Part shown: positions 53,052 through 61,895 of the stretch, piece after piece
How positions within the stretch are numbered: position 1 is the first letter of the stretch
Layout: the number at the start of each line of letters is the position of its first letter
Source of the DNA: Pseudomonas ceruminis
Lineage (GTDB): Bacteria > Pseudomonadota > Gammaproteobacteria > Pseudomonadales > Pseudomonadaceae
Assembly (NCBI RefSeq): GCF_021602025.1
Contig: NZ_BQHW01000010.1
Span: forward strand, 105,036 to 169,035
Direction: 5' to 3'
DNA: 64,000 nt
The notes under the pieces: model-generated
Databases searched by the model: none
Told to the model about the DNA's origin: nothing
What the model saw: only the letters and a program-made list of their open reading frames with translations
Position numbers and translations under genes: made by a program

Positions 53052-53951
53052 TCAGGCCAAGTGCGCCTGCCCCCGCAAATGCTCAGCCAGCATGTCAACG
53101 AATGCGCGCACCTTGGCCGAGCCGTACTTGCTCTCGCGGTGCAACACATGAATCGGCCAGGGCGCTTCCTCATATTCGGCGAGGATCACCTGCAGTTGCC
53201 CGCTGGCGATCTCATCAACCACCTGGTACGACAACAGCCGGGCGATTCCGAGGCCACCTACTGCCGCGGCGATCGCGCCGTCGTTACTGGTCACAGTCAG
53301 CCTGGGCTGCATGCGCACCATCGTCGGCTGGTCGGTCACACCGAAGCGCCAGCCGGCACGAGGCGACAGGTTGGTGGTGGCGATCACTGCATGATCGGGC
53401 AAGTCCGCGGGGTGCTGCGGCACGCCGTGGCGCGCCAGGTACTGCGGCGAAGCGCAGAGCATGCGCCGCACCTTGCCCACGCGCAGGGCCTTGAGGCCGG
53501 AATCGGGCAACGGGCCGATGCGCACGGCCACGTCCATGCCCTCTTCCACCATGTTGACGATACGGTCCAGGAAGTAGGCCGACACGTCCACCTCGGGGTA
53601 CTGCTGCAGGTACCGCACGATGCAGGGCATGACGAACTTTTTGCCGAACAGGATGGGCGCGGTCACCGCCAACTCCCCCTTGGGCGTGGCGTTGATGCCG
53701 GCGGCGGCTTCGTTGGCCTCGCTGATGCTGGCAAGGATGTGTCGGGAGTCTTCCAGATAGCGGCTGCCGGCCTCGGTCACGCGTACACTGCGGGTGGTGC
53801 GCAGCAGCAGCTTGACCCCGAGCTGGTCTTCGAGAGCGCTGACGGCACGGGTGACGGCGGCCGGCGAGATGTCCAGGCGGCGGGCGGCGGCAGCGAAGCT
53901 TTCCAGCTCGCCAACGGCGACAAATACCTTCATCAGGTGAATCTGGTCCAT
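53052..53951 (-). CDS. LysR-family transcriptional regulator
   Basis: A 299-residue LTTR with the winged helix-turn-helix ESFAAAARRLDISPAAVTRA followed by LEDQLGVKLLLRTTRSVRVT. The effector-binding domain covers about residues 92-295. It is the last of three genes on this strand (GST, flavoprotein, LysR), an arrangement suggesting it may regulate them, although the gap upstream of it is 91 bp. The effector is unknown. Confidence 0.86.
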   Translation of the reverse strand: MDQIHLMKVFVAVGELESFAAAARRLDISPAAVTRAVSALEDQLGVKLLLRTTRSVRVTEAGSRYLEDSRHILASISEANEAAAGINATPKGELAVTAPILFGKKFVMPCIVRYLQQYPEVDVSAYFLDRIVNMVEEGMDVAVRIGPLPDSGLKALRVGKVRRMLCASPQYLARHGVPQHPADLPDHAVIATTNLSPRAGWRFGVTDQPTMVRMQPRLTVTSNDGAIAAAVGGLGIARLLSYQVVDEIASGQLQVILAEYEEAPWPIHVLHRESKYGSAKVRAFVDMLAEHLRGQAHLA

Positions 53952-54042
53952 GCCGGCTCCTGGGCCTCGAGGATGGCGGGATTATCTGCTATCTGCATAG
54001 TTTGCGCTGCCTGGGCCGCATCTATCGACGGCACAGACAGCT

Positions 54043-56073
54043 TCAGAGCGCCAGCACCAGTGCCTGCGCCCCCTCCTCTAGCCTGGCAGGCACAGCGCAG
54101 CAAATCAGTACCGTCCCGTTCTCCGGCAGCTCGGCAGGCGGATTTGGGTAATGCACCTGCCCGCTCACCAGCCTGGTCTTGCAGGTGCCGCATGACCCTC
54201 CGCGACAACTGAAATCCGGCGAGAGCCCACGCGCCTCAGCCAGTTCCAGCAGGGTGCCGCTGGCGGGCGCCCACCGGGCCTCTTTGGCTGAACTGGCGAA
54301 GTATACCGGTACCGGCTCGCTGGCCGCCGGCGGCTGCTGCAGCACCGGCTGGTTGTCGTTGCCATGGCGCCGGAGCGTCGAAGGGCCGAACGCTTCGGCA
54401 TGGATGCGCCCATCCGGCACGTGTACGGCGCGCAAGCCTTCGTAAAGGTCTTGGGTGAAGCTGGCCGGGCCACACAGGTAGAAATCGTAATCGTCCAGCG
54501 GCAGCGCTGCCTTGACCTGCTCAATGCCGAGGCGACCGGCATGCTCATAGTCGCGCCCTGGCAACGCTTCGGGCTCCGGCTGGCTCAACGCGCGATGCAC
54601 GCTCAACAGGGCTCCGGCCTGCCACTGCAATTGGGCAAGCTCCCGCTGGAATGGCAGTTCGGCAAGGCTACGAGCGCCTTGGAACACGTGAATACGCCGC
54701 CCCGTCCGCATCGCCAACTGTTCACGGAGCATGGCCATCAGCGGGGTAATGCCCACGCCTGCGCCAATCAGCACCAGGGGCCGATCGCTGTCGCCCTGCA
54801 AGGTGAAGCTGCCCATCGGCAGGCGCACCTGCAACGTGTCGCCGACGGCAATCTGTTCATGCAGGTAACGCGATGCCGGGCCCTGCGCCTTGACGCTGAT
54901 GCGCAGATGGCCATCGGACGGCGCGCTGGACAGGCTGTAGGTTCGAATCAATGGAGCAGCGCCCGCCTGGGGAATACGCACGGGAATATGCTGACCGGGA
55001 GCAAAGGGAACCGGTCCATCGGCCGCCAGGTAGAACGAACGGATATCGCGGCTTTCCTGCTCTACCCGCAGCACGCCCCACGTCAGCCACTGGCGTTGCC
55101 GCTCACGCTGCTGCAGGCGCTGTTCGGCTTCTGCCCAGGTGCCGGTCATCAGGCTGGTCGGCGAGTATTCCTGAAAGGCCCAGCGCAAGGAAATAGCCGC
55201 GCGGCGCAGCACTACCTGTTCGACCATCAGCGTCCAAAGCCGCTCGGCGCCTTCGAAAGCCTTGATCAACGGGCTGTCGAGGATCACTTCGGTGCGACCA
55301 GTCACCTGTAGCACGTTGCCGTTGCTGAAATCGACGAACAACAAGCCCGCCTGGGGGTTTTCCAGCAGGTTGCCAAGGGTGTTGAAATGCAGGTTGCCGG
55401 CATAGTCGGGAATGGTCAGGCGGTTGCTTTCAACCTTGACGAAACCGGGGCGCCCACCTCGATGGGAAACGTCCACCGCGCGATGCCCTTGCGGCAGGTC
55501 GACGTAACTGGCGACAAAAAAGGTGTCGGCATTCTCGATCATCTGCACCGCGTGGCTATCCAGCGCTGTCGAGTCCAGCCGCCCTTGCGCGGGCTCATCA
55601 ACACGGCGGTAGACGCGTTGCTGGATGTACTGCGGGCAATTGCCGAACGACTGCTCCACCTCGACCTCGAGCGAACCGCCGAACGACTGCCGGATCAGCC
55701 CATTGATACGGTTGCGTCGACGGGTATGCAACTCGATGCCGAGCAAGCCAATGGCCCCGCCAACCACCATCCCTGGCGTAGCCGGGTCATCGCCAGGGCG
55801 GCCGGTTTCGATCAGCAGGCGCTTTGGATCGGGCGAACTGGCGAAGCCCTCCGGGCCTTCGAGCACCGTCGCCCAAGGCTTGCCATGCGCGTCCACGGTG
55901 CCTGCCACCAGGAACGGCAACTGGTGATAGAACGCGCGGTGCTGATCAGGCATGTGGTCACGGATGACCTTCTGCCCGAACGCCTCCATGCGCTCTGCCA
56001 CCCCCACCTGTTCCTGCAGGCGTTTCTCGCCAGCGTGCCAAGGCGAAGTTCGAGGAGCTGGTTGTCGCGCCAT
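54043..56073 (-). CDS. Three-domain flavin/iron-sulfur protein (PNPOx-like + ferredoxin reductase + 2Fe-2S ferredoxin)
   Basis: A 676-residue fusion. The N-terminal third is a pyridoxamine-phosphate-oxidase-like flavin domain, with FVASYVDLPQGHRAVDVSHRGG and ADTFFV just before. The middle is an NAD(P)H-linked flavodoxin-reductase module with IRTYSLSSAP, VLIGAGVGITPLMAML and DDYDFYLCGPASFTQDLYEG. The C-terminal plant-type 2Fe-2S domain has CRGGSCGTCKTRL and a further Cys in VLICCAVPA. It probably shuttles electrons from NAD(P)H to an unknown acceptor. The gene follows the GST by 27 bp. Confidence 0.85.
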   Translation of the reverse strand: MARQPAPRTSPWHAGEKRLQEQVGVAERMEAFGQKVIRDHMPDQHRAFYHQLPFLVAGTVDAHGKPWATVLEGPEGFASSPDPKRLLIETGRPGDDPATPGMVVGGAIGLLGIELHTRRRNRINGLIRQSFGGSLEVEVEQSFGNCPQYIQQRVYRRVDEPAQGRLDSTALDSHAVQMIENADTFFVASYVDLPQGHRAVDVSHRGGRPGFVKVESNRLTIPDYAGNLHFNTLGNLLENPQAGLLFVDFSNGNVLQVTGRTEVILDSPLIKAFEGAERLWTLMVEQVVLRRAAISLRWAFQEYSPTSLMTGTWAEAEQRLQQRERQRQWLTWGVLRVEQESRDIRSFYLAADGPVPFAPGQHIPVRIPQAGAAPLIRTYSLSSAPSDGHLRISVKAQGPASRYLHEQIAVGDTLQVRLPMGSFTLQGDSDRPLVLIGAGVGITPLMAMLREQLAMRTGRRIHVFQGARSLAELPFQRELAQLQWQAGALLSVHRALSQPEPEALPGRDYEHAGRLGIEQVKAALPLDDYDFYLCGPASFTQDLYEGLRAVHVPDGRIHAEAFGPSTLRRHGNDNQPVLQQPPAASEPVPVYFASSAKEARWAPASGTLLELAEARGLSPDFSCRGGSCGTCKTRLVSGQVHYPNPPAELPENGTVLICCAVPARLEEGAQALVLAL

Positions 56074-56100
56074 GGCGGCATACCTCGTGTTGATGATCGC

Positions 56101-56724
56101 TCAGACGCTGGTCTGCAGGCCCACAGCGGTACGTGGCATGGCAACGAAACCGGGCAACGCCTCAATGCGCGCCAACCAGGCGCGCACATTCGGGTACGGC
56201 TCCAGCGAAACGTTGCCCTCTGGGGCGTGGGCAATATAGGAGTAGTTGGCAACATCGGCGATGGTCGGCTCGTTGCCGGCCAGGAACGGTGTCTTGGCCA
56301 GCTCGCCGTCTATCACATTGAGCAGGGTGTGAGCACGGCCAATGACTTCATCCGTGTTGAACGAAGCACCAAATACCGTGACCAGACGCGCGGCGGCGGG
56401 GCCGAAGGCCAGCGGCCCAGCGGCGACCGACAACCAGCGTTGCACCCGAGCCGCGCCCACCGGGTCTTGAGGCAACCATTGGCCACCCTTGTCGTAAGTG
56501 CTGGCCAAATAAATGAGGATGGCGTTGGAATCGGCAATGACAGTGCCATTGTCGTCGATCACCGGCACCTGGCCAAAAGGATTGAGGGCAAGAAACGCTG
56601 GCTGCTTGTGCGCGCCCTTGGCCAGGTCGACAAACACCAGCTCGGTAGGCAGGTTCAGCAGCGACAGCATCAACTCGATGCGGTGGGCGTGGCCGGATTT
56701 GGGGAAATTGTAGAGTTTGATCAT
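56101..56724 (-). CDS. Glutathione S-transferase family protein
   Basis: A 207-residue GST. The thioredoxin-like N-domain starts [17 protein letters not shown] and has the [13 protein letters not shown] loop; the C-terminal all-helical domain follows. It likely conjugates or reduces electrophiles with glutathione, but the substrate is not inferable. It is the first gene of the GST-flavoprotein(-LysR) unit, which could handle a common redox-active compound. Confidence 0.87.
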   Translation of the reverse strand: MIKLYNFPKSGHAHRIELMLSLLNLPTELVFVDLAKGAHKQPAFLALNPFGQVPVIDDNGTVIADSNAILIYLASTYDKGGQWLPQDPVGAARVQRWLSVAAGPLAFGPAAARLVTVFGASFNTDEVIGRAHTLLNVIDGELAKTPFLAGNEPTIADVANYSYIAHAPEGNVSLEPYPNVRAWLARIEALPGFVAMPRTAVGLQTSV

Positions 56725-56846
56725 GCTCTGCGCTCCAGGGTAGGCACCGGTTGGTGCGTGTGGAGCACATGCTGCGCTGATTCGGCTGGCAGCGGAATCA
56801 GCGTGGCGGGGAAACCATAATTTCGCTTGGCGAAATAATTGGGTCG

Positions 56847-57398
56847 TTATTTTTCCGAGCGCTGATAACGATACAGGCTTCGCGCAGCCTCGATTACCTG
56901 CGGCACACAGGCTTGAATGTCTTCCTCGGTCATCTGATCGAGCAACTCGAAATTATCCTCAAGGCCATGCAACGAAATAGCATTGAGCAGTTGTGCCTGC
57001 TCTGGCGGCAACTCGCCCCAACCGGCAACCTGGGTGCCGCGCATGTAGCCAAAGCACCATTCCTCCATGATGACCACTGCCCCTTCCTCGGCGTCGCTTT
57101 CCTCGAACAGCGGCTCGAAGCGGTCCAGGTCATCCGCCAGGGCTTCGGCTACCTGATTGGCATAACGCAGCATCAGTGCGGTATAGGCTTCTTCGTGAGC
57201 AGGCTTCTTGAACTTCGGCACCTTGCCCCCGGCGACGGTGGGCAGCCATTGCTCAGGGTTCACGCGGGTCGGGGAGCTGGCCAGGGCGGTGAAGAAGCCA
57301 TTGAGCTCCGCCAGGTTGAGCACCGAATAATCGTTGCCGTAAGTGATCAACAGGTCTTCGAGGCGGTCGAGTTCTTTTTCGCTGAGAGCGGGGAGCAT
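56847..57398 (-). CDS. UPF0149/YecA family protein
   Basis: A 183-residue acidic helical protein starting [18 protein letters not shown], chosen because the ATG at 57398 has an AGGA site. The UPF0149 core includes [16 protein letters not shown] and [13 protein letters not shown]. No SEC-C metal-binding tail is present. The function of the family is unknown. It is not part of the flanking operons by spacing. Confidence 0.85.
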   Translation of the reverse strand: MLPALSEKELDRLEDLLITYGNDYSVLNLAELNGFFTALASSPTRVNPEQWLPTVAGGKVPKFKKPAHEEAYTALMLRYANQVAEALADDLDRFEPLFEESDAEEGAVVIMEEWCFGYMRGTQVAGWGELPPEQAQLLNAISLHGLEDNFELLDQMTEEDIQACVPQVIEAARSLYRYQRSEK

Positions 57399-57488
57399 GA
57401 AGGATTTCCTGAAAAGCAAACGTGCACGCACCCTAGCACAGCACGCACCAGAAGGCTGCCCGCAGCCGAGCGGCTACGGGCAGTTTCC

Positions 57489-58478
57489 CTAGCGGGGTAA
57501 CCAGGTATGCAGGCGCGATTGCGTGCCTGTGCCGATCAGTAGCCATAGAAGGATTCGACACTTGCGTGGGCACAGCTGCCCAGCCATGTGTACGCCTTTT
57601 TTCTGCAGGTCGATCTCGCCCCCGGCAAACCCATAGCTCGACCTCGCCGTTGGACCACTCCCAGTGCGGGTAGCTACGATTACAGGCATCTGGAGTACCA
57701 GTTGGTCCAACATCTCGGACCAGGTATCGGAAACGTGCCCCGCGCCGAAACCGGCGATGACCAGGCCTTCGTAGCCTAGCGACGGTATCGATTTCAACAG
57801 GGCAGTGTCCGCATCCAGGCAGGCCTCTAGCAGCGCAACCTGATGGTCGAGACGATGGGGAGTCGGCAGCACTGAACGTGGTGAGGGCGGGTGATAATAG
57901 GCCGCGACACCCTCCACGACTTCGCCCAGGGCGCCGCCTCCGGGTGACTCGAAAGCAGCCATCGCAAAGCTGTCGGTCTTGCGCACCCTTGCGGCACAGT
58001 GGATCTGGTCGTTGATAACAACCAGCACGCCACGCCCATGGCTGGGCTGAGCTAATGCCACTTGCGCTGCCGCCAGCAGATTGGCCGGCCCGTCACTTCC
58101 CGGTCGGTTGGCCGAGCGCATTGCACCGGTTAGCACCAAGGGCGTGTCAAAGGGCCAGAGCAGATCGAAGAAGTAAGCCGTTTCCTCCAGCGTATCCGTC
58201 CCTTGAGTCAGCATGACTGCCTGCGCGCCCCGCTCAACCTGCTCACATGCCCAGGCCAATACGTCGAGCAGCGCCTGAAAGGCGAGCGAGGCACTGGGCA
58301 CCATGCCCAGCGTCGCCAGTTCGAGTTGCGCCATCTCGCGCAGCTCTGGCAGCAACGCCACCTGCTGCTCACAACCCAACGCGGGGATTACACCGCTCTG
58401 AAGCGTGCCGGCCTGCATACTGACCGTTCCACCCAGGCTGCCGATCGCAAGCCGAGGCAGTGCCGTAGTCGCTGTCAT
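57489..58478 (-). CDS. Asparaginase/glutaminase family amidohydrolase
   Basis: A 329-residue protein of the bacterial L-asparaginase superfamily. The first catalytic Thr is in IGSLGGTVSMQAG, the second motif VMLTQGTDTLEETAYFFD holds the Thr-Asp pair, and RKTDSFAMAAFESPG is the usual mid-region. It would hydrolyse the side-chain amide of asparagine or a related omega-amide. No signal peptide, so it is cytoplasmic. It overlaps the upstream membrane-protein gene by 4 bp, making a nitrilase-membrane protein-asparaginase operon; an unusual substrate is therefore plausible. Confidence 0.87.
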   Translation of the reverse strand: MTATTALPRLAIGSLGGTVSMQAGTLQSGVIPALGCEQQVALLPELREMAQLELATLGMVPSASLAFQALLDVLAWACEQVERGAQAVMLTQGTDTLEETAYFFDLLWPFDTPLVLTGAMRSANRPGSDGPANLLAAAQVALAQPSHGRGVLVVINDQIHCAARVRKTDSFAMAAFESPGGGALGEVVEGVAAYYHPPSPRSVLPTPHRLDHQVALLEACLDADTALLKSIPSLGYEGLVIAGFGAGHVSDTWSEMLDQLVLQMPVIVATRTGSGPTARSSYGFAGGEIDLQKKGVHMAGQLCPRKCRILLWLLIGTGTQSRLHTWLPR

Positions 58479-59629
58479 ACATCACCTCCTGCCATCAGCC
58501 CTACCAGCGGTACTATCGCCAGCGTACTGATGGCCATGGACAACACATTGCCGATATAACCATGCATATGGCTCGGCAACCGATCGCTGATAGCCACAGC
58601 CAGCGGCGGTGCGACCAAAGCCCCCAGTACAGCGCTGATGATCACAACCTGCCAGTGGCCACCGTGAGTCAGGACGGCAGCAGGAACGACCGACACAATA
58701 GGAATGTACGTGGGATACCAGCTACGCACCTGCCATTGACGACGCCACACCAGCACGCCCACCAAAGACGCCATAAACTGCCCTGTCACCATCTGCAGTA
58801 CCAGTTGCGAGCCATAGGCCGGCCCAGCAGGGGCCACTAGGTAGGCCAACAGCAAGCCTAGAAGCAGTCCCAGACTGGCAAGCTCATTGCCAAAGAATGG
58901 TGCCTCGCTGAAGTCGGCCAATACGCGGCGCAGGGTCCAGACCACGCCGTAATTCGGCTCGCCGCTGACTGGCTGCAACGCGATGTGCTTTCGACCCTGC
59001 CCCACCCATGACGGAAAACGTCTGCACATCATAAACGCGACAGCGCTTGCCACGGCCATGCCGCTCACGTTGCCAATCACTACCGGCAGTTGCAGAGGAA
59101 TACACAGGTAGTTGACGAAGAACAGGCTGGCAGGCGTTACCAACAGTGCACCCAGCACTGCACCGCTGATCGTTACCTGCCAGCCGCCACCCAACAGGAG
59201 CACCATTGCAGCCGGCAACGACACGAAGGCGACGAAGGTCGGTTGCCACACGCCAGCGGCCAAGGTCCATCCCCATAAGCCGTGGCTCAGCAACAGACCC
59301 AACAGTGAACTGCCGACAACCCAAGGCCATAGACCACTGCCATAGCAAATGGCAAAGCCTTGCCAGCGGTAGCCACGGACCGATGCCCAATGCGCCAGAC
59401 AGGCACCCAGCAGCAAGCCTAACGCGGGCAACTCATGCTTGTAGAAAGCGACCTCACTGATATCACCCACTATCCAACGCAAACGGCTCAGGGGCTGATC
59501 AATCGTTGCAATGGTGTGTCCATAGTCCGGCCATTGACCAACAACCAGGCTGCTGATCAGCAGTCCGAGCATGCAGGTGAACACCACCAGTAATGGCCAT
59601 TGCCGCGTCGGGACGTTCATCTCTTTCAT
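58475..59629 (-). CDS. Polytopic membrane protein with internal duplication, unknown function (possible transporter)
   Basis: A 384-residue, very hydrophobic protein, family not recognised. Its two halves are homologous: VGDISEVAFYKHELPALGLLLG (about 54-75) recurs as LADFSEAPFFGNELASLGLLLG (about 238-259), and GGGWQVTISGAVLGALLVTP recurs as GGHWQVVIISAVLGALVAPP; both halves end with GNVxSMA. About ten membrane segments are likely. The ATG at 59629 follows AGGAG (which overlaps the nitrilase stop) and is preferred to a longer frame. Lying between two amide-hydrolysing enzymes, it may import their substrate. Confidence 0.75.
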   Translation of the reverse strand: MKEMNVPTRQWPLLVVFTCMLGLLISSLVVGQWPDYGHTIATIDQPLSRLRWIVGDISEVAFYKHELPALGLLLGACLAHWASVRGYRWQGFAICYGSGLWPWVVGSSLLGLLLSHGLWGWTLAAGVWQPTFVAFVSLPAAMVLLLGGGWQVTISGAVLGALLVTPASLFFVNYLCIPLQLPVVIGNVSGMAVASAVAFMMCRRFPSWVGQGRKHIALQPVSGEPNYGVVWTLRRVLADFSEAPFFGNELASLGLLLGLLLAYLVAPAGPAYGSQLVLQMVTGQFMASLVGVLVWRRQWQVRSWYPTYIPIVSVVPAAVLTHGGHWQVVIISAVLGALVAPPLAVAISDRLPSHMHGYIGNVLSMAISTLAIVPLVGLMAGGDV

Positions 59630-59639
59630 GTCCGACTCC

Positions 59640-60536
59640 TCAGCGCGGCATCGGGGCATGCAGCCGATAACCGAGGGTATGGTCATAGAGATCTGTGCGC
59701 CGGTCCCGTGGCAGGTCGTTGAGGCTGTTCCAGATCGGCGCAGAACGTGCAGCACTGAGGTCTACATCGGCATAGAGGATATGTTCTTCCTCTGCACTGG
59801 CTACCTCACCGATCGGCCAGCCGTTGGTTCCTGCAATCAGCGAGCAGCCCAGGAAACGCCCGCCACGCTCGCTACCTATACGATTGGCCGCCGCAATGTA
59901 GACGTTGTTGACGTGTGCTGCAGTCATGGTCAAGTAAGAGGCCATGCAGCGCCCGGCTTCATCGAAAAGAGGCGGTGGCGTCCATACCCAGTTGTTCAGG
60001 CTGCAGAGGATGTCGGCACCTTGCGCCGCCATCACGCGAGGGACTTCGGGAAACCAGATATCCCAGCAAATGAGCAAGCCGATACGCCCAATGGGCGTCT
60101 CGAATACGGGGAAACCTAAGTCACCAGGGGTGAACCATAGCTTTTCCTGGTTCCATAAATGTGCTTTGCGGTAGTGCCCAAGCAAACCCTCCGGCCCGAA
60201 GAGTACTGCACTGTCATACAGCTTCAGGCCATCTCGCTCGGCAAAACCCGCCGCCAGATAAACGTGATTGTCCCTTGCGAAGTCGGCCCACGCCTGCACA
60301 CAGCTGCCGTCTTGCAAGGTTTGGGCATGGGCGTAAGCTTCGGCCCGTGAGGTGAACGTATAGCCGGTGTTGGCAAGTTCCGGCAGCACAATCAGGTTGG
60401 CACCATCGTTCACAGCGCGCCGGGCCAATGCCAGCCCTTTGCCAAGATTGCTGTCACAGTAGTCGATCCCCACCTGAGGGCCATATTGGATGACTGCGAT
60501 TCGCACGGGACTGACGGGAGTGCAGTGCTCAGACAT
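59640..60536 (-). CDS. Carbon-nitrogen hydrolase (nitrilase superfamily)
   Basis: A 298-residue enzyme with the Glu-Lys-Cys triad: Glu in LIVLPELANTGYTF, Lys in GHYRKAHLWNQEK, and Cys in LLICWDIWFPEVPRV. The superfamily includes nitrilases, amidases and carbamoylases; which activity applies cannot be told. It is the first gene of the operon, 10 bp before the membrane protein. A plausible pathway is hydrolysis of a nitrile or amide to a product that the asparaginase-like enzyme then deamidates. Confidence 0.87.
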   Translation of the reverse strand: MSEHCTPVSPVRIAVIQYGPQVGIDYCDSNLGKGLALARRAVNDGANLIVLPELANTGYTFTSRAEAYAHAQTLQDGSCVQAWADFARDNHVYLAAGFAERDGLKLYDSAVLFGPEGLLGHYRKAHLWNQEKLWFTPGDLGFPVFETPIGRIGLLICWDIWFPEVPRVMAAQGADILCSLNNWVWTPPPLFDEAGRCMASYLTMTAAHVNNVYIAAANRIGSERGGRFLGCSLIAGTNGWPIGEVASAEEEHILYADVDLSAARSAPIWNSLNDLPRDRRTDLYDHTLGYRLHAPMPR

Positions 60537-60834
60537 GGCGGCTTCCTTTTATCGTTGTTGTGGAAGGCGCTAGTAGAGTGGCGATGAGTCGGGGAGCGAT
60601 AGTCAGCTCACTCCCACAAACTAGTAGGAAAACGGAATGTGTATAGAAGGAAGACTCTTACATACTCACTGCCAAAACCCTGCCTACCGTACTTGGTAAT
60701 GCGGATAGTGGTCTAAGGTGAAGCCACCATTGAACGTTGCTGAAGTCCGATCGCAAAGGTTTATCACGGTGTCGATTGCCGTGCGCAGGCAAGGTTCTGT
60801 CCAGCCCGCATCTACAGAGAAGGACTCTCTGTAG
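60537..60834. promoter_or_regulatory. Intergenic region between nitrilase gene and IS remnant
   Basis: It should hold the promoter of the minus-strand nitrilase operon, but no convincing hexamers were found. The putative left end of the IS (TAGTGGTCTA) is at 60706, and a 9-bp palindrome is at 60812-60834. The part 60716-60811 has no coding similarity that I recognise. Confidence 0.4.
60812..60834. repeat. Perfect 9-bp palindrome before the transposase
   Basis: CTACAGAGA (60812-60820) and TCTCTGTAG (60826-60834) are separated by AGGAC. It lies exactly where the recognisable orfA sequence begins, so it may mark the deletion join. Confidence 0.7.
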
Positions 60835-61782
<948 letters not shown>

Positions 61783-61866
61783 GGTGCCGCTGCAGGCCTC
61801 ATCACCAGCACGCTAGCCTCCACAGGTTCAGCGCCGTCCTTGAGAACAGCACGCTCCCTGTGGAAG

Positions 61867-61878
61867 CCAGCTTGCTGG
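61867..61878. repeat. Short REP-like hairpin after the acetolactate-synthase gene
   Basis: CCAGCTTGCTGG is a self-complementary stem-loop 18 bp past the end of the gene at 61896. Flanking sequence is REP-like, and no T run follows. Confidence 0.4.
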
Positions 61879-61895
61879 CGAGGGGTCCTTAAGCC

